From assembly GCF_900091475.1 (NCBI RefSeq), contig NZ_FMIB01000002.1, positions 620,001-684,000 on the forward strand: 64,000 nt of DNA. Reading direction: 5' to 3'. This document shows positions 32,423-41,276 of this stretch, piece by piece. This DNA is from Micromonospora chersina (GTDB lineage Bacteria; Actinomycetota; Actinomycetes; Mycobacteriales; Micromonosporaceae). Under the pieces are notes generated by a model. That model was not told where the DNA came from. It ran no database searches and worked only from the letters and a program-made list of their open reading frames with translations. The position numbers and the translations under genes are program-made. Each line of letters begins with the position of its first letter. The stretch's first letter is position 1.

Positions 32423-32823
32423 CGGCGGGTGAACTCGGGCGCGGTGAGTGCGGTCCAGAGCCGTTCCGGGGTGGTGCGGACGTAGGTGGTGTAGACGAAC
32501 GTCGGGCCCTCCATGGGCTGCCCCTCCAATGCTGCCTGCAGGTCGGCGAGCGCCTGCGCCCGGGCCCGGTCGTACCGGCCGATCCACCGGTCGGCCACGG
32601 CGTTGATCGGGGCGGCGTTGAGGTGGTGCAGCTTCTCCCGCCCGCGCCGTGTGGTGGTGACGAGGCCGGCCGCCTCCAGCACCGCGAGGTGCTTGCTCAC
32701 CGACTGTCGGGTCATGTCGAGCCCGGCGCACAGCTCGCGCAGGCTCTGTCCGTTGCGGACGTTCAGGCGGTCGAGGAGCCGGCGGCGGCTGGCGTCGGCC
32801 AACGCCCGGAAGACCTCGTCCAC
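31999..32823 (-). CDS. ArsR-type HTH fused to SRPBCC (AHSA1) domain
   Basis: A 274-residue regulator-like protein. The N-terminal 95 residues are an ArsR winged helix (FRALADASRRRLLDRL, then MTRQSVSKHLAVLEAAGLV). An SRPBCC ligand-binding domain follows at about 110-265 (YVRTTPERLWTALT, YWGGVTLVSDWRPGSPLLW). The GTG at 32823 has GGGGAGGA upstream. Such fusions usually act as repressors responding to a hydrophobic ligand. Two tandem palindromes immediately upstream (32843-32890) are very likely its own operators. No obvious second target gene shares them here. Confidence 0.88.
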   Translation of the reverse strand: MDEVFRALADASRRRLLDRLNVRNGQSLRELCAGLDMTRQSVSKHLAVLEAAGLVTTTRRGREKLHHLNAAPINAVADRWIGRYDRARAQALADLQAALEGQPMEGPTFVYTTYVRTTPERLWTALTAPEFTRRYWGGVTLVSDWRPGSPLLWQDSPDGEPKDLGQRVLEAEPHRRLAYTWHGFQPEHAAHFGWSDEELAARLGERRSKVTFDLTPHGETVRLTVTHDDFSPDSEMHRAISGQLDGSGGWPELLASLKSLLETGQPLPEPVPAG

Positions 32824-32842
32824 CCGTCCTCCCCTCGGGACC

Positions 32843-32860
32843 GGCAACCTCCTGGTTGCC
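32843..32860. promoter_or_regulatory. Operator 1 of the ArsR-SRPBCC gene
   Basis: GGCAACC-TCCT-GGTTGCC, a perfect 7-bp inverted repeat. It is extended outward by matching TCGGGAC and GTCCCGA segments. It begins 20 bases before the gene start. Confidence 0.75.
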
Positions 32861-32874
32861 TGTCCCGAGGATAA

Positions 32875-32890
32875 GCAACCAGGCGGTTGC
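32875..32890. promoter_or_regulatory. Operator 2 of the ArsR-SRPBCC gene
   Basis: GCAACC-AGGC-GGTTGC, a perfect 6-bp inverted repeat centred 31 bases (about three helical turns) from operator 1. The word GGTTGCCTGTCC is repeated exactly in both. Confidence 0.75.
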
Positions 32891-32990
32891 CTGTCCAGCG
32901 GAACCTGGAAACTAGCCTCCTAGGATGACCTAGGCGGTGTGCGGCCCGGCACCACGGAGAAGCGAAGGCCACGAAGACCGTCGCCTGGCG

Positions 32991-33845
32991 TCAGGGGAGG
33001 AGACCGGCGCGGCGGGCGGCCACCACGACCTCCAGCCGGGTGTGCGCGCCGAGCTTGCGCATGGCCGAGCGCAGGTAGCTCTTCACCGTCTCGGGACGCA
33101 GCCCGAGCTGCCCGGCCACGTCCGCGTTCGTGCAGCCCAGGGCCACGCAGGCCAGCACGTCGGTCTCCCGGGGCGACAGGGCCACCGCCGCCGTCGACCC
33201 GGGCCGGCGTGCCGCGCCGGCGAGCCGGTCGGCCACGGCGTCGAGGCGGTCGCGCAGCTCGGGGTCGGTGATCCGGGTCAGCAGGCCGCGCAGCTCGGCG
33301 TGCGCCCGCCGGACCTGCTCCCACTCCGGCCCGGCCGGGTCCGGACGGGACGGCACGGCCGGCAGGGCGGCCAGCGCCGTGCGGGCGGCGTCCCGGTCCG
33401 CGAGGCGGCGTTCCAGGTCCCGGCCGGCGTCGACGGCGGCGGCCACCAGGCGGTCACCGAGGGGCAGGCGCTGGCGCACGGCGCCGTAGAGAACCGCGCG
33501 GACCTCGCGGCGCACCACCACGGGCACGGCGACCACCGAGCGCAGCCCCTCGGCGGACACCGGGGCGTCGTACTCGTGGCTGATCGAGCGCGCCACCGGG
33601 TAGTCGTCGACCCGCAGCGGCAGCCCGAGGGCCAGCGCCTTGCCGCCCAGGCCGGCGCCGGCGTGGATGGCGAGGCCGCGCAGCGCCGTCGTGCTGGTGC
33701 CGGCCAGCTCCGTGATGGTCATCCGGGCCGGGCCGCCCGGCGCGACCAGCCCGCCGAAGGCGACCGGCAGGCCGGTGCCGCGGCGCAGGGTCAGCAGGCC
33801 GCGCCGGACCTCGTCGGCGTCGTCGCGCGGGTAGAGCCCCTCCAC
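32991..33845 (-). CDS. GAF-domain LuxR-type regulator
   Basis: A 284-residue transcription factor. Residues about 1-150 form a GAF-like sensor ([18 protein letters not shown], then [23 protein letters not shown]). A short helical linker leads to a C-terminal LuxR helix-turn-helix ([43 protein letters not shown]). This architecture matches actinobacterial regulators of acyl-CoA metabolism genes, and the divergent neighbours are two acyl-CoA ligases. The GTG at 33845 has GGGGAGG seven bases upstream; the frame is open further up but lies in the divergent promoter region. Confidence 0.87.
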   Translation of the reverse strand: MEGLYPRDDADEVRRGLLTLRRGTGLPVAFGGLVAPGGPARMTITELAGTSTTALRGLAIHAGAGLGGKALALGLPLRVDDYPVARSISHEYDAPVSAEGLRSVVAVPVVVRREVRAVLYGAVRQRLPLGDRLVAAAVDAGRDLERRLADRDAARTALAALPAVPSRPDPAGPEWEQVRRAHAELRGLLTRITDPELRDRLDAVADRLAGAARRPGSTAAVALSPRETDVLACVALGCTNADVAGQLGLRPETVKSYLRSAMRKLGAHTRLEVVVAARRAGLLP

Positions 33846-33864
33846 CTGGCCACCTCCCCGCCGG

Positions 33865-33884
33865 CCACCCCCGTCCGGGGGTGG
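33865..33884. promoter_or_regulatory. Hairpin-forming repeat in the regulator/ligase divergent region
   Basis: CCACCCCC (33865-33872) and GGGGGTGG (33877-33884) pair perfectly around GTCC, within the leader of the GAF-LuxR gene and upstream of the ligase promoter. Confidence 0.5.
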
Positions 33885-33974
33885 TGAGACCTGCGTCACC
33901 CGATCGAGGATCAGCGTACTGCGCGCGGCGCCGTCCCCTCCCGGCCGCGCGCTCCGGATCAGGAAGGACACCCC

Positions 33975-35666
33975 ATGGCCACCGCCGGCACCCAGGCCTT
34001 CCGCGAGGCGCGCGACTTCCTGCTCGCGCACCGGACGGACCACGAGACCGCGTACGAGAAGTTCCGCTGGCCCCGGCTGGACGAGTTCAACTGGGCGCTG
34101 GACTGGTTCGACGTGCTCGCCGAGGGCAACGACGACACCGCACTGCGGATCGTCGAGGCGGACGGCGGCGAGGGGAGCTGGTCGTACGCCGAGCTGTCCC
34201 GCCGCTCGAACCAGGTGGCGAACTGGCTGCGCACCCGCGGCGTACGGGCCGGAGACCGGCTCATCCTCATGCTCGGCAACCAGCTCGAACTCTGGGAGAC
34301 CATCCTCGCCGCGATCAAGCTGCGCGCCGTGATCATCCCGGCCACGCCGCTGCTCGGCCCCGCGGACCTGGCCGACCGGCTGGCGCGCGGCGCGGCTCGG
34401 CACGTGGTGGTCGGCGCGGAGCACGCCGGCAAGTTCGCCGAGGTGGCCGGCGACTACACCCGCATCGCGGTCGGCGCCCCGGTCGACGGCTGGCACGACC
34501 ACGCCGACGCGTACGGCGCGGACGAGGTCTTCACCCCGGACGGTCCGACCCGGGCCGACGACCCGCTGCTGCTCTACTTCACCTCGGGCACCACGGCCCG
34601 GCCGAAGCTTGTCGAGCACACCCACGCCTCGTACCCGGTGGGGCACCTGTCCACGATGTACTGGATCGGGCTGCGCCCCGGCGACGTGCACCTGAACATC
34701 TCCTCGCCGGGCTGGGCGAAGCACGCGTGGAGCAACGTGTTCGCACCGTGGAACGCCGGCGCCCAGGTGTTCGTCTACAACTACTCGCGCTTCGACCCGG
34801 CCGGGCTGATGGCTGCCATGGACCGGTGCGGGGTGACCAGCTTCTGCGCGCCGCCGACGGTGTGGCGGATGCTGATCCAGGCCGACCTGACCCAGCTCGC
34901 CCGCCCGCCGCGCAGCGTGGTGGGCGCGGGGGAGCCCCTGAACCCCGAGGTGATCGAGCAGGTCGAGGCGGCCTGGGGGGTGACGGTCCGGGACGGGTAC
35001 GGGCAGACCGAGACCACCGCGCAGATCGGCAACCCGCCCGGCGCGCCCGTGAAGCCCGGCTCGATGGGGCGTCCGCTGCCCGGCTACGTGGTGCGCCTCG
35101 TCGACCCGGTCACCGGAAAGGTCGGCGACGACGGGGAGGTCTGCCTGGACCTGGCGCACCGGCCCACCGCGCTCATGGTGGGCTACCACGGCGACGCGGA
35201 GCTGACGGCCACGGCGATGCGGGACGGCTGGTACCACACCGGGGACCTCGCCTCCCGGGACGCCGACGGCTACCTCACCTACGTGGGCCGCACCGACGAC
35301 GTGTTCAAGGCGTCGGACTACCGGGTGTCGCCGTTCGAGCTGGAGAGCGTCCTGCTGGAGCACGAGGCGGTGGCCGAGGCGGCCGTGGTGCCGTCACCGG
35401 ACCCGGTGCGGCTGGCCGTGCCGAAGGCGTACGTGGTGCTCGCGCCGGGCTGGACGCCGGGTCCGGAGACCGCGGCGGCGCTGTTCGCGCACTCGCGGGA
35501 CCGGTTGGCCCCGTACCTGCGGGTGCGGCGGTTGGAGTTCGCCGACCTGCCGAAGACCATCTCCGGCAAGATCCGCCGGACCGAGCTGCGCGCCGCCGAG
35601 CGGGACAAGCACGCCGCCGCCGAGGCGCGGCCGGCCGGCGAGTACCGCGAGGAGGACTTCCGATGA
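33975..35666 (+). CDS. Acyl-CoA synthetase, AMP-forming (medium-chain/ACSM-like)
   Basis: ANL-superfamily ligase of 563 residues. Motifs: [17 protein letters not shown] (P-loop, A3), [27 protein letters not shown] (A5), [39 protein letters not shown] (A7-A8), and the catalytic lysine in KTISGKIRR (A10). The N-terminal 60 residues ([19 protein letters not shown]) are typical of ACSM/benzoate-like enzymes. It activates a carboxylic acid to its CoA thioester. It overlaps the next ligase gene by ATGA, so the two are coupled; the substrate is unknown. Confidence 0.9.
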   Translation: MATAGTQAFREARDFLLAHRTDHETAYEKFRWPRLDEFNWALDWFDVLAEGNDDTALRIVEADGGEGSWSYAELSRRSNQVANWLRTRGVRAGDRLILMLGNQLELWETILAAIKLRAVIIPATPLLGPADLADRLARGAARHVVVGAEHAGKFAEVAGDYTRIAVGAPVDGWHDHADAYGADEVFTPDGPTRADDPLLLYFTSGTTARPKLVEHTHASYPVGHLSTMYWIGLRPGDVHLNISSPGWAKHAWSNVFAPWNAGAQVFVYNYSRFDPAGLMAAMDRCGVTSFCAPPTVWRMLIQADLTQLARPPRSVVGAGEPLNPEVIEQVEAAWGVTVRDGYGQTETTAQIGNPPGAPVKPGSMGRPLPGYVVRLVDPVTGKVGDDGEVCLDLAHRPTALMVGYHGDAELTATAMRDGWYHTGDLASRDADGYLTYVGRTDDVFKASDYRVSPFELESVLLEHEAVAEAAVVPSPDPVRLAVPKAYVVLAPGWTPGPETAAALFAHSRDRLAPYLRVRRLEFADLPKTISGKIRRTELRAAERDKHAAAEARPAGEYREEDFR

Positions 35667-37270
35667 GCCTGCCCTCGTACGCCAGCGGGACCTCCGACGC
35701 GCCGCTGCTCGGCGACACCATCGGCGCGAACCTGGCCCGCGCCGTGGAGGCGTACCCGGACCGGGAGGCCCTGGTCGACTGCCCGAGCGGCCGGCGGTGG
35801 ACGTACGCCGAACTCGGCCGCGCGGTGGACGACCTGGCCCGCGGCCTGCTGGCGGCGGGGGTGGCCAAGGGCGACCGGGTCGGCATCTGGGCGCCGAACT
35901 GCGCGGAGTGGGTCCTCGTGCAGTACGCCACCGCCACCGTCGGGGCGATCATGGTGAACATCAACCCGGCCTACCGGCGGCACGAGCTGGAGTACGTGCT
36001 GAACCAGTCGGGGGTGAGCCTGCTGGTGTCCTCGCCCGGCTACCGGAGCAGCGACTACCGCGGCATGGTCGCCCAGGTCCGCGACGCCTGCCCGGCGCTG
36101 GGCACGGTGGTCTGGCTCGGCGAGTCGAGCTGGGACGACCTGGTGGCCGCCGGCGCGTCGGTGCCGGTCGAGCGGCTGGCCGCGCGGGCGGCGGAGCTGA
36201 GCTGCGACGACCCGATCAACATCCAGTACACCTCGGGCACCACCGGGTTCCCGAAGGGCGCGACGCTGTCGCACCACAACATCCTCAACAACGGCTACTT
36301 CGTGGGCGAGCTGGTCCGCTACACCGGGCGGGACCGGATCTGCCTGCCGGTGCCGTTCTACCACTGCTTCGGCATGGTGATGGGCAACCTGGCGGCCACC
36401 AGCCACGGCGCCTGCGTGATCATCCCGGCGCCGACCTTCGACCCGGCCGCGACGCTGCGCGCGGTCGCGGCCGAGCGGGCCACCTCGCTGTACGGGGTGC
36501 CGACCATGTTCATCGCCGAACTGGCCCTGCCCGACTTCGCCGATCACGACCTGTCCAGCCTGCGTACCGGCATCATGGCCGGCTCGCCGTGCCCCGTGGA
36601 GGTGATGAAGCGGGTCATCGACGGGATGCACATGGCCGAGGTGGCGATCTGCTACGGCATGACGGAGACCTCACCGGTGTCCACCCAGACCCGGCACGAC
36701 GACGACCTGGACCGGCGTACCGCCACGGTGGGGCGGGTGCTGCCGCACGTCGAGGTGAAGGTGGTCGACCCGGCGACCGGGGTGACCGTGCCGCGGGGCG
36801 AGCCGGGGGAGCTGTGCACCCGGGGCTACTCGGTGATGCTGGGCTACTGGGACGAGCCGGAGCGCACGGCCGAGGCGATCGACCCGGCGCGCTGGATGCA
36901 CACCGGCGACCTGGCGGTGATGCGCGAGGACGGCTACCTGACCATCGTCGGCCGGATCAAGGACATGATCATCCGGGGCGGGGAGAACGTCTACCCGCGC
37001 GAGATCGAGGAGTTCCTCTACCGGCACCCGAAGATCTCCGACGTGCAGGTGGTCGGCGTCCCCGACGAGCGCTACGGCGAGGAGATCCTTGCCTGCGTGA
37101 TCCTGCGCGACGGGCACGACACGCTCACCGTGGAGGAGGTCGCGGAGTTCTGCCGGGACCGGCTGGCGCACTACAAGATCCCGCGGCACGTACGGGTGAT
37201 GGACGCCTTCCCCATGACGGTCAGCGGCAAGGTACGCAAGGTCGAGCTGCGTCACGCCGGCCCCGCCTGA
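35663..37270 (+). CDS. Acyl-CoA synthetase, AMP-forming (FadD type)
   Basis: A second ANL ligase of 535 residues from a different subgroup: [22 protein letters not shown] (A3), [25 protein letters not shown] (A5), [39 protein letters not shown] (A7-A8) and the catalytic lysine in TVSGKVRK (A10). It resembles fatty-acyl-CoA ligases of beta-oxidation. Start ATG sits inside the stop of the first ligase. With the divergent GAF-LuxR regulator it makes a small acid-activation unit; no dehydrogenase or thiolase gene is adjacent. Confidence 0.9.
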   Translation: MSLPSYASGTSDAPLLGDTIGANLARAVEAYPDREALVDCPSGRRWTYAELGRAVDDLARGLLAAGVAKGDRVGIWAPNCAEWVLVQYATATVGAIMVNINPAYRRHELEYVLNQSGVSLLVSSPGYRSSDYRGMVAQVRDACPALGTVVWLGESSWDDLVAAGASVPVERLAARAAELSCDDPINIQYTSGTTGFPKGATLSHHNILNNGYFVGELVRYTGRDRICLPVPFYHCFGMVMGNLAATSHGACVIIPAPTFDPAATLRAVAAERATSLYGVPTMFIAELALPDFADHDLSSLRTGIMAGSPCPVEVMKRVIDGMHMAEVAICYGMTETSPVSTQTRHDDDLDRRTATVGRVLPHVEVKVVDPATGVTVPRGEPGELCTRGYSVMLGYWDEPERTAEAIDPARWMHTGDLAVMREDGYLTIVGRIKDMIIRGGENVYPREIEEFLYRHPKISDVQVVGVPDERYGEEILACVILRDGHDTLTVEEVAEFCRDRLAHYKIPRHVRVMDAFPMTVSGKVRKVELRHAGPA

Positions 37271-37273
37271 CCG

Positions 37274-37783
37274 TCACTCCCCGGTGCGGCCGTCGGCCAG
37301 CTCGCGCACGATGTCGAGGTGGCCGGCGTGCCGGGCGTACTCCTGGAGGACGTGGAAGAGGATCGCGGTGAGGGTGGGCCGCCGCGCCAGGTCGGTGAAC
37401 CGGCCGCCCAGCGCGGCGGCCGTGTCCGGCGGGGTCGCCTCGACGATCTCCCGGGTCCGCCGCCCGCCCCGGTGCAGGGCGGCCACGAGGTCGGCCACCG
37501 TCTCGTCCGGTCCGACGTGCCAGCGGTCCTCGGCGCGGTCGCCCCACGGGTCCGGCACCGGCTCGCCGAGGAACCCCCAGACCAGCCAGCGCCGCTCCAT
37601 GAAGGCCAGGTGCTTCAGCAGCTCGACCGGTGTCCAGCCGGACGGCACCAGGGCGGTGCGGGCCTGCGCGTCGGTCAGCCCGGCGACCCGGTCGGCGACC
37701 GTGTCCCGGTAGTAGTCGAGGTAGGTGAGGAACAGCGCCGGCACGTCCGCCGACGGGCCGGGCTCGGGGAACGGCACGCGCAT
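37274..37783 (-). CDS. DinB-like (DUF664) family protein
   Basis: A 169-residue four-helix-bundle protein with the DUF664/DinB pattern: YLDYYRDTVADRVAGL, WTPVELLKHLAFMERRW, and HVLQEYARHAGHLDIVREL. The three His (in LKHL, and HVLQEYARHAGH) form the likely metal site. Related proteins are thiol-dependent transferases (bacillithiol or mycothiol) of unknown substrate. The stop lies four bases from the convergent ligase stop. A palindrome at 37813-37830 lies just upstream of its start. Confidence 0.85.
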   Translation of the reverse strand: MRVPFPEPGPSADVPALFLTYLDYYRDTVADRVAGLTDAQARTALVPSGWTPVELLKHLAFMERRWLVWGFLGEPVPDPWGDRAEDRWHVGPDETVADLVAALHRGGRRTREIVEATPPDTAAALGGRFTDLARRPTLTAILFHVLQEYARHAGHLDIVRELADGRTGE

Positions 37784-37812
37784 GCCGGGCAGTATGCCGG
37801 ACGGTACCGCCG

Positions 37813-37830
37813 ATCGGTCTATCGACCGAT
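37813..37830. promoter_or_regulatory. Operator-like palindrome between DinB and haloperoxidase genes
   Basis: ATCGGTC-TATC-GACCGAT, a perfect 7-bp inverted repeat. It covers the expected -35 position of the forward promoter (TATAGT -10 box at 37846-37851) and is 30 bases from the divergent DinB-like gene start. It is typical of a TetR-size dimer site. Confidence 0.6.
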
Positions 37831-37923
37831 GGGAATCCCGCCGCTTATAGTCAGCTTGCTCAATGCTGTGACCTCGTTACACGGGGTGAATCGACGGGTC
37901 GGAAGCAGCGGGGGAGAGACTTC

Positions 37924-39210
37924 ATGGCAAGCAGAATTCGCACCGTGCGCCGCGCCACCTGCGCGGCCGTCGTCGGCGTCCTGGCCACCGGCCTGCCACT
38001 GGCGGTCACGCCGTCGGCAGCCCAGGCCTCCGCCGGCGCCGTGTCCGCCGAGTCCGTCCTCACCTGGGACCTGCACGCCGAGACGGCGATCTGGGACGTC
38101 GCGCGCCAGGCACCGCAGGTCCAGTCGCGGGGTGCCGCCATGGTGCACGGGGCGATCTACGACGCGGTCAACGCCATCGCCGGCACGCCGTACCAGCCGT
38201 ACCTGACCGCGCCGGCCGCCGACGGGTCCGAGTCCGTCGACGCCGCGGTGGCCGCGGCCGCGTACCGGGTGCTCGACGCGATCTTCCCGGACCAGCACGA
38301 CGCCCTCACCGCCCGGTACGCCGAGTCGCTCGCCGCGATCCCCGACGGCCGCGCCGAGCGCCGTGGGATCGAGGTCGGCACGCGGGCCGCCACCGCGATG
38401 ATCGCCGCCCGCCGCGACGACGGCGCGTTCGGACCGCAGACCTTCCCGGTGGGGACCGAGCCCGGCCAGTGGCGCCCCACCCCGCCGGCCTACGCCAACG
38501 ACGGCGGCTGGGTCGGCCACATGAGGCCCTTCGTGCTGCCCAGCGCGTCGATCTTCCGCACGTCCGGTCCGCCGGCGCTCACCAGCGCGCAGTACGCCCG
38601 GGACTACGACGAGATCAAGGCGGTGGGCTCGGCCAACAGCACGGTCCGCACCGCCGACCAGACCGAGGCGGCGATCTGGTGGCACGACCGCCGGCTCGGC
38701 GAGTGGGAGATCAAACGCCAGCTCGTGACGACGCAGCGACTCACGGCCCTGCAGGCCGCCCGGATGTTCGCCATGGTGGACGTCGCCGAGGCGGACGCGG
38801 TCATCGCCTGCTTCAACGAGAAGGAAGCCTGGAACCGGTGGCGGCCGATCACCGCGATCCGGCTCGGCGACACCGACCGCAACCCCGCCACCGCCGCCGA
38901 TCCCGACTGGACGCCCCTGCTGGTCACGCCGCCCCACCCCGACTACACGTCCGGGCACACCTGCAACACCGGCGCCACCATGTCGGCGCTGGCGTACTTC
39001 TTCGGCCGCGACGACATCCCGTTCGACGCCTACAGCGCCGACTCCGGCACCCGGCGGTACTTCAGCAGCTTCTCCCAGGCCCTCACCGAGGTGATCAACG
39101 CCCGGGTGTGGGGCGGCATCCACACCCGCACCGCCGACGTGCAGGGCGCGCGGATCGGCCTCGCGACCACCGCGTACCTGGTCCGGCACCAGTTCCGGCC
39201 CCGATCCTGA
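37924..39210 (+). CDS. Secreted vanadium haloperoxidase / PAP2-type phosphatase family protein
   Basis: A 428-residue exported protein with a signal peptide ending near residue 35. The PAP2/vanadium-haloperoxidase site is present: KEAWNRWRP (Lys300, Arg307), HPDYTSGHT (Ser343, His345) and RVWGGIHTRTAD (Arg394, His400). This site binds vanadate in haloperoxidases or phosphate in acid phosphatases; which one cannot be told from sequence. An N-terminal helical domain (about 45-170) resembles actinobacterial vanadium-dependent haloperoxidase-like proteins. ATG at 37924 follows GGGGGAGAG. Expression is probably controlled through the palindrome at 37813-37830. Confidence 0.88.
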   Translation: MASRIRTVRRATCAAVVGVLATGLPLAVTPSAAQASAGAVSAESVLTWDLHAETAIWDVARQAPQVQSRGAAMVHGAIYDAVNAIAGTPYQPYLTAPAADGSESVDAAVAAAAYRVLDAIFPDQHDALTARYAESLAAIPDGRAERRGIEVGTRAATAMIAARRDDGAFGPQTFPVGTEPGQWRPTPPAYANDGGWVGHMRPFVLPSASIFRTSGPPALTSAQYARDYDEIKAVGSANSTVRTADQTEAAIWWHDRRLGEWEIKRQLVTTQRLTALQAARMFAMVDVAEADAVIACFNEKEAWNRWRPITAIRLGDTDRNPATAADPDWTPLLVTPPHPDYTSGHTCNTGATMSALAYFFGRDDIPFDAYSADSGTRRYFSSFSQALTEVINARVWGGIHTRTADVQGARIGLATTAYLVRHQFRPRS

Positions 39211-39247
39211 GGCGGTCACTCGGGCGGTCGGTCCGCGCCGGGCAGGC

Positions 39248-40594
39248 TCATGGGCCACCCGTCGGGGCGCCCCCGAGCCGCGCGGCCACCCGCTCGTGCA
39301 GCGCCGCCAGTGCCGGGCTGACCGTCACGGCCGGCGGCGTCGGATCGGCCAGCCGGGTGGCCGGCTCGGGCAGCCAGGCGAGATCGGCGTCGAAGCGGCC
39401 ACGGGCGGCGCGTACCGCCTCCGCGGGGTCGGCGGGGTCGAGGCGGCGGCCACCGCGCACGACCGGCACCAGCAGCGGCTCCCGGCCACCCGGTGGTGGC
39501 TCGTCACGCAACCCCACCACGTCCCCGGCCGCGCCGGTCGGATCGCGGAAGACCTGCTTGGCGGCGGGCAGCGTGGCCTTGCCGGGGGACAGCTTCAGCA
39601 CCGGCCGGTCGCCGTAGGCGACCAGCTTGTAGGCGCTGTCCAGCGACGGCGCGTCGTACGAGACGCCCATCTTCGTGCCGACGCCGTACCCGTCGATCGG
39701 GGCGCCCTGCGCCACGAGCCCCGCGATGACGTTCTCGTCGAGGCTGCCGCTGGCGATGATCGTGGCCTGCCGCAGGCCGGCGTCGTCCAGGATCGCCCGG
39801 GCCTGCCGGGCCAGCGCCCCGAGGTCGCCGGAGTCGAGCCGTACGCCGAACGGGCCGGTCAACCCCAGTTCGGTGACGACGTCGACGGCGGCCCGGACTC
39901 CCGCCGGCGTGTCGTAGGTGTCGACCAGGAAGATCGGGTTCGTGGGGAAGTCGGCGGCGAACGCGCGGAACGCCGCCCGCTCGTCGGGGAACGCCTCCAC
40001 GTACGAGTGGGCCATCGTCCCGGACGGGGGGATCCCGTACCGCATGGCGGCCTCGACGTCGCTGGTCGCGGCGAAGCCGGCGATGGCCGACGCCCGCGCC
40101 ACCGCCGCGCCGGCCTCGATGCCGTGGGTGCGGCGGAACGCGAAGTCGACCAGCTGCGCGCCGCCGGCGGCGAGCCGGCAGCGGGCCGCCTTGGTGGCCA
40201 CCGTGGTGTGGAAGGTGATCAGGTTCAGCACGCCCGTCTCCACGAGCTGCGCCTCCGCGATCGGCGCGGTGACCTCCAGCAGCGGCTCGTCGGCGAACAC
40301 CACGCGGCCCTCCGGTACGGCCCACACGTCCCCGGTGAACCGCAGCCCGGCCAGCGCCGCCAGGGCCGGCTCGTCGAACCCGACGGCGTCGCGCAGGTAG
40401 CCCAGCTCGGCGTCGTCGAAGGCGAAGCCTTCCAGGAACGCCAGCGCCTCGGCCAGCCCGGCGGCGACCAGGAACCCGCGCCCGGGCGGCAACCGGCGGA
40501 CGAAGAGGCTGAACGTGGCGCGCTCCGTCATGTCCCGGCGCAGGTAGCTGGCCGCCATCCGCAGCTCGTACAGGTCGGTACGCAGTCCCGTCAT
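39248..40594 (-). CDS. pncB: Nicotinate phosphoribosyltransferase
   Basis: A 448-residue type II phosphoribosyltransferase that makes nicotinate mononucleotide from nicotinate and PRPP in NAD salvage. Visible features are the N-terminal TDLYELRMAASY, the core DFAFRRTHG, SGTMAHSYV with the catalytic-loop His, VRLDSGDL, IIASGSLDE, DGYGVGTKM and KLSPGKATLPAAKQV. ATG at 40594 has GGAGGTGA upstream. The gene is preceded on the same strand by the PPOX-type gene. Confidence 0.93.
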   Translation of the reverse strand: MTGLRTDLYELRMAASYLRRDMTERATFSLFVRRLPPGRGFLVAAGLAEALAFLEGFAFDDAELGYLRDAVGFDEPALAALAGLRFTGDVWAVPEGRVVFADEPLLEVTAPIAEAQLVETGVLNLITFHTTVATKAARCRLAAGGAQLVDFAFRRTHGIEAGAAVARASAIAGFAATSDVEAAMRYGIPPSGTMAHSYVEAFPDERAAFRAFAADFPTNPIFLVDTYDTPAGVRAAVDVVTELGLTGPFGVRLDSGDLGALARQARAILDDAGLRQATIIASGSLDENVIAGLVAQGAPIDGYGVGTKMGVSYDAPSLDSAYKLVAYGDRPVLKLSPGKATLPAAKQVFRDPTGAAGDVVGLRDEPPPGGREPLLVPVVRGGRRLDPADPAEAVRAARGRFDADLAWLPEPATRLADPTPPAVTVSPALAALHERVAARLGGAPTGGP

Positions 40595-40684
40595 GCCGTC
40601 ACCTCCACCACGTCACCACTGTGATCCGTCCGGATGCGGGGCGTACGGGAAACGGGGGATCCGCCCCGGGCGGCGTCGCGCGGC

Positions 40685-41206
40685 TCAGCGCGGGCCGGCG
40701 GCCCGCCAGAACTGGCGCGGCGCGTACCCCTCGCGGCGCAGCCAGTGTTCGGTGTAGACGATCCGTTCCGCCGGCACCACCACGAGCGGCCCGGTCGGCG
40801 GCTCGTCCAGCGACCGGGACCGCTCCACGTGGTCGGACTGCCACCGGTACGCCGGCCAGTGCTCGTCGAAGTCCGGGTCGCCCGGGTGCAGCACCCGCGC
40901 CCGGCCGAAGACCTGCGCGCCGCGGCTGCTGGCCTGGCCGACCAGGGGCGCGAAGATCCCGATCGAGACGCGGGGGTCGGCGGCGAGGTTGCGCATCTTC
41001 GGTGAGTCGGCGACCGCCGTGAACATCAGGGTGAAGTCCAGGTGGAAGTAGCGCACGGGGGTGGCGAGCGGGCCGCCCGGTCCGGTGGTGGCCAGCACGC
41101 ACATGTTCTGCGTGGAGAGCAGGTGGAGGATGCGTTCCTCCAGCCGGTCGCGGTCGAGGCGGGCGGTGGGCGCGGGTCCGGCGAGCCAGGGATTGGTGAC
41201 AGGCAT
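40685..41206 (-). CDS. Pyridoxamine 5'-phosphate oxidase-fold (PPOX) protein
   Basis: A 173-residue split-barrel flavoprotein-type protein: LSTQNMCVLATTGPGGPLATPVRYF near the start, then SPKMRNLAADPRVSIGIFAP and HWLRREGYAPRQFWR at the end. Members bind FMN, F420 or heme; no residue set here decides between them. The ATG at 41206 is chosen as nearest to the family start, and an in-frame ATG 15 bases upstream is possible; neither has a clear ribosome-binding site. It is divergent from the unknown gene at 41277. Confidence 0.78.
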   Translation of the reverse strand: MPVTNPWLAGPAPTARLDRDRLEERILHLLSTQNMCVLATTGPGGPLATPVRYFHLDFTLMFTAVADSPKMRNLAADPRVSIGIFAPLVGQASSRGAQVFGRARVLHPGDPDFDEHWPAYRWQSDHVERSRSLDEPPTGPLVVVPAERIVYTEHWLRREGYAPRQFWRAAGPR

Positions 41207-41276
41207 GCGAGATGATCTCATCAAGCCGGCCGATAAGGGGTCGCGGGTCTGGCCGCCGAGCGGCCATCCTGACCCC

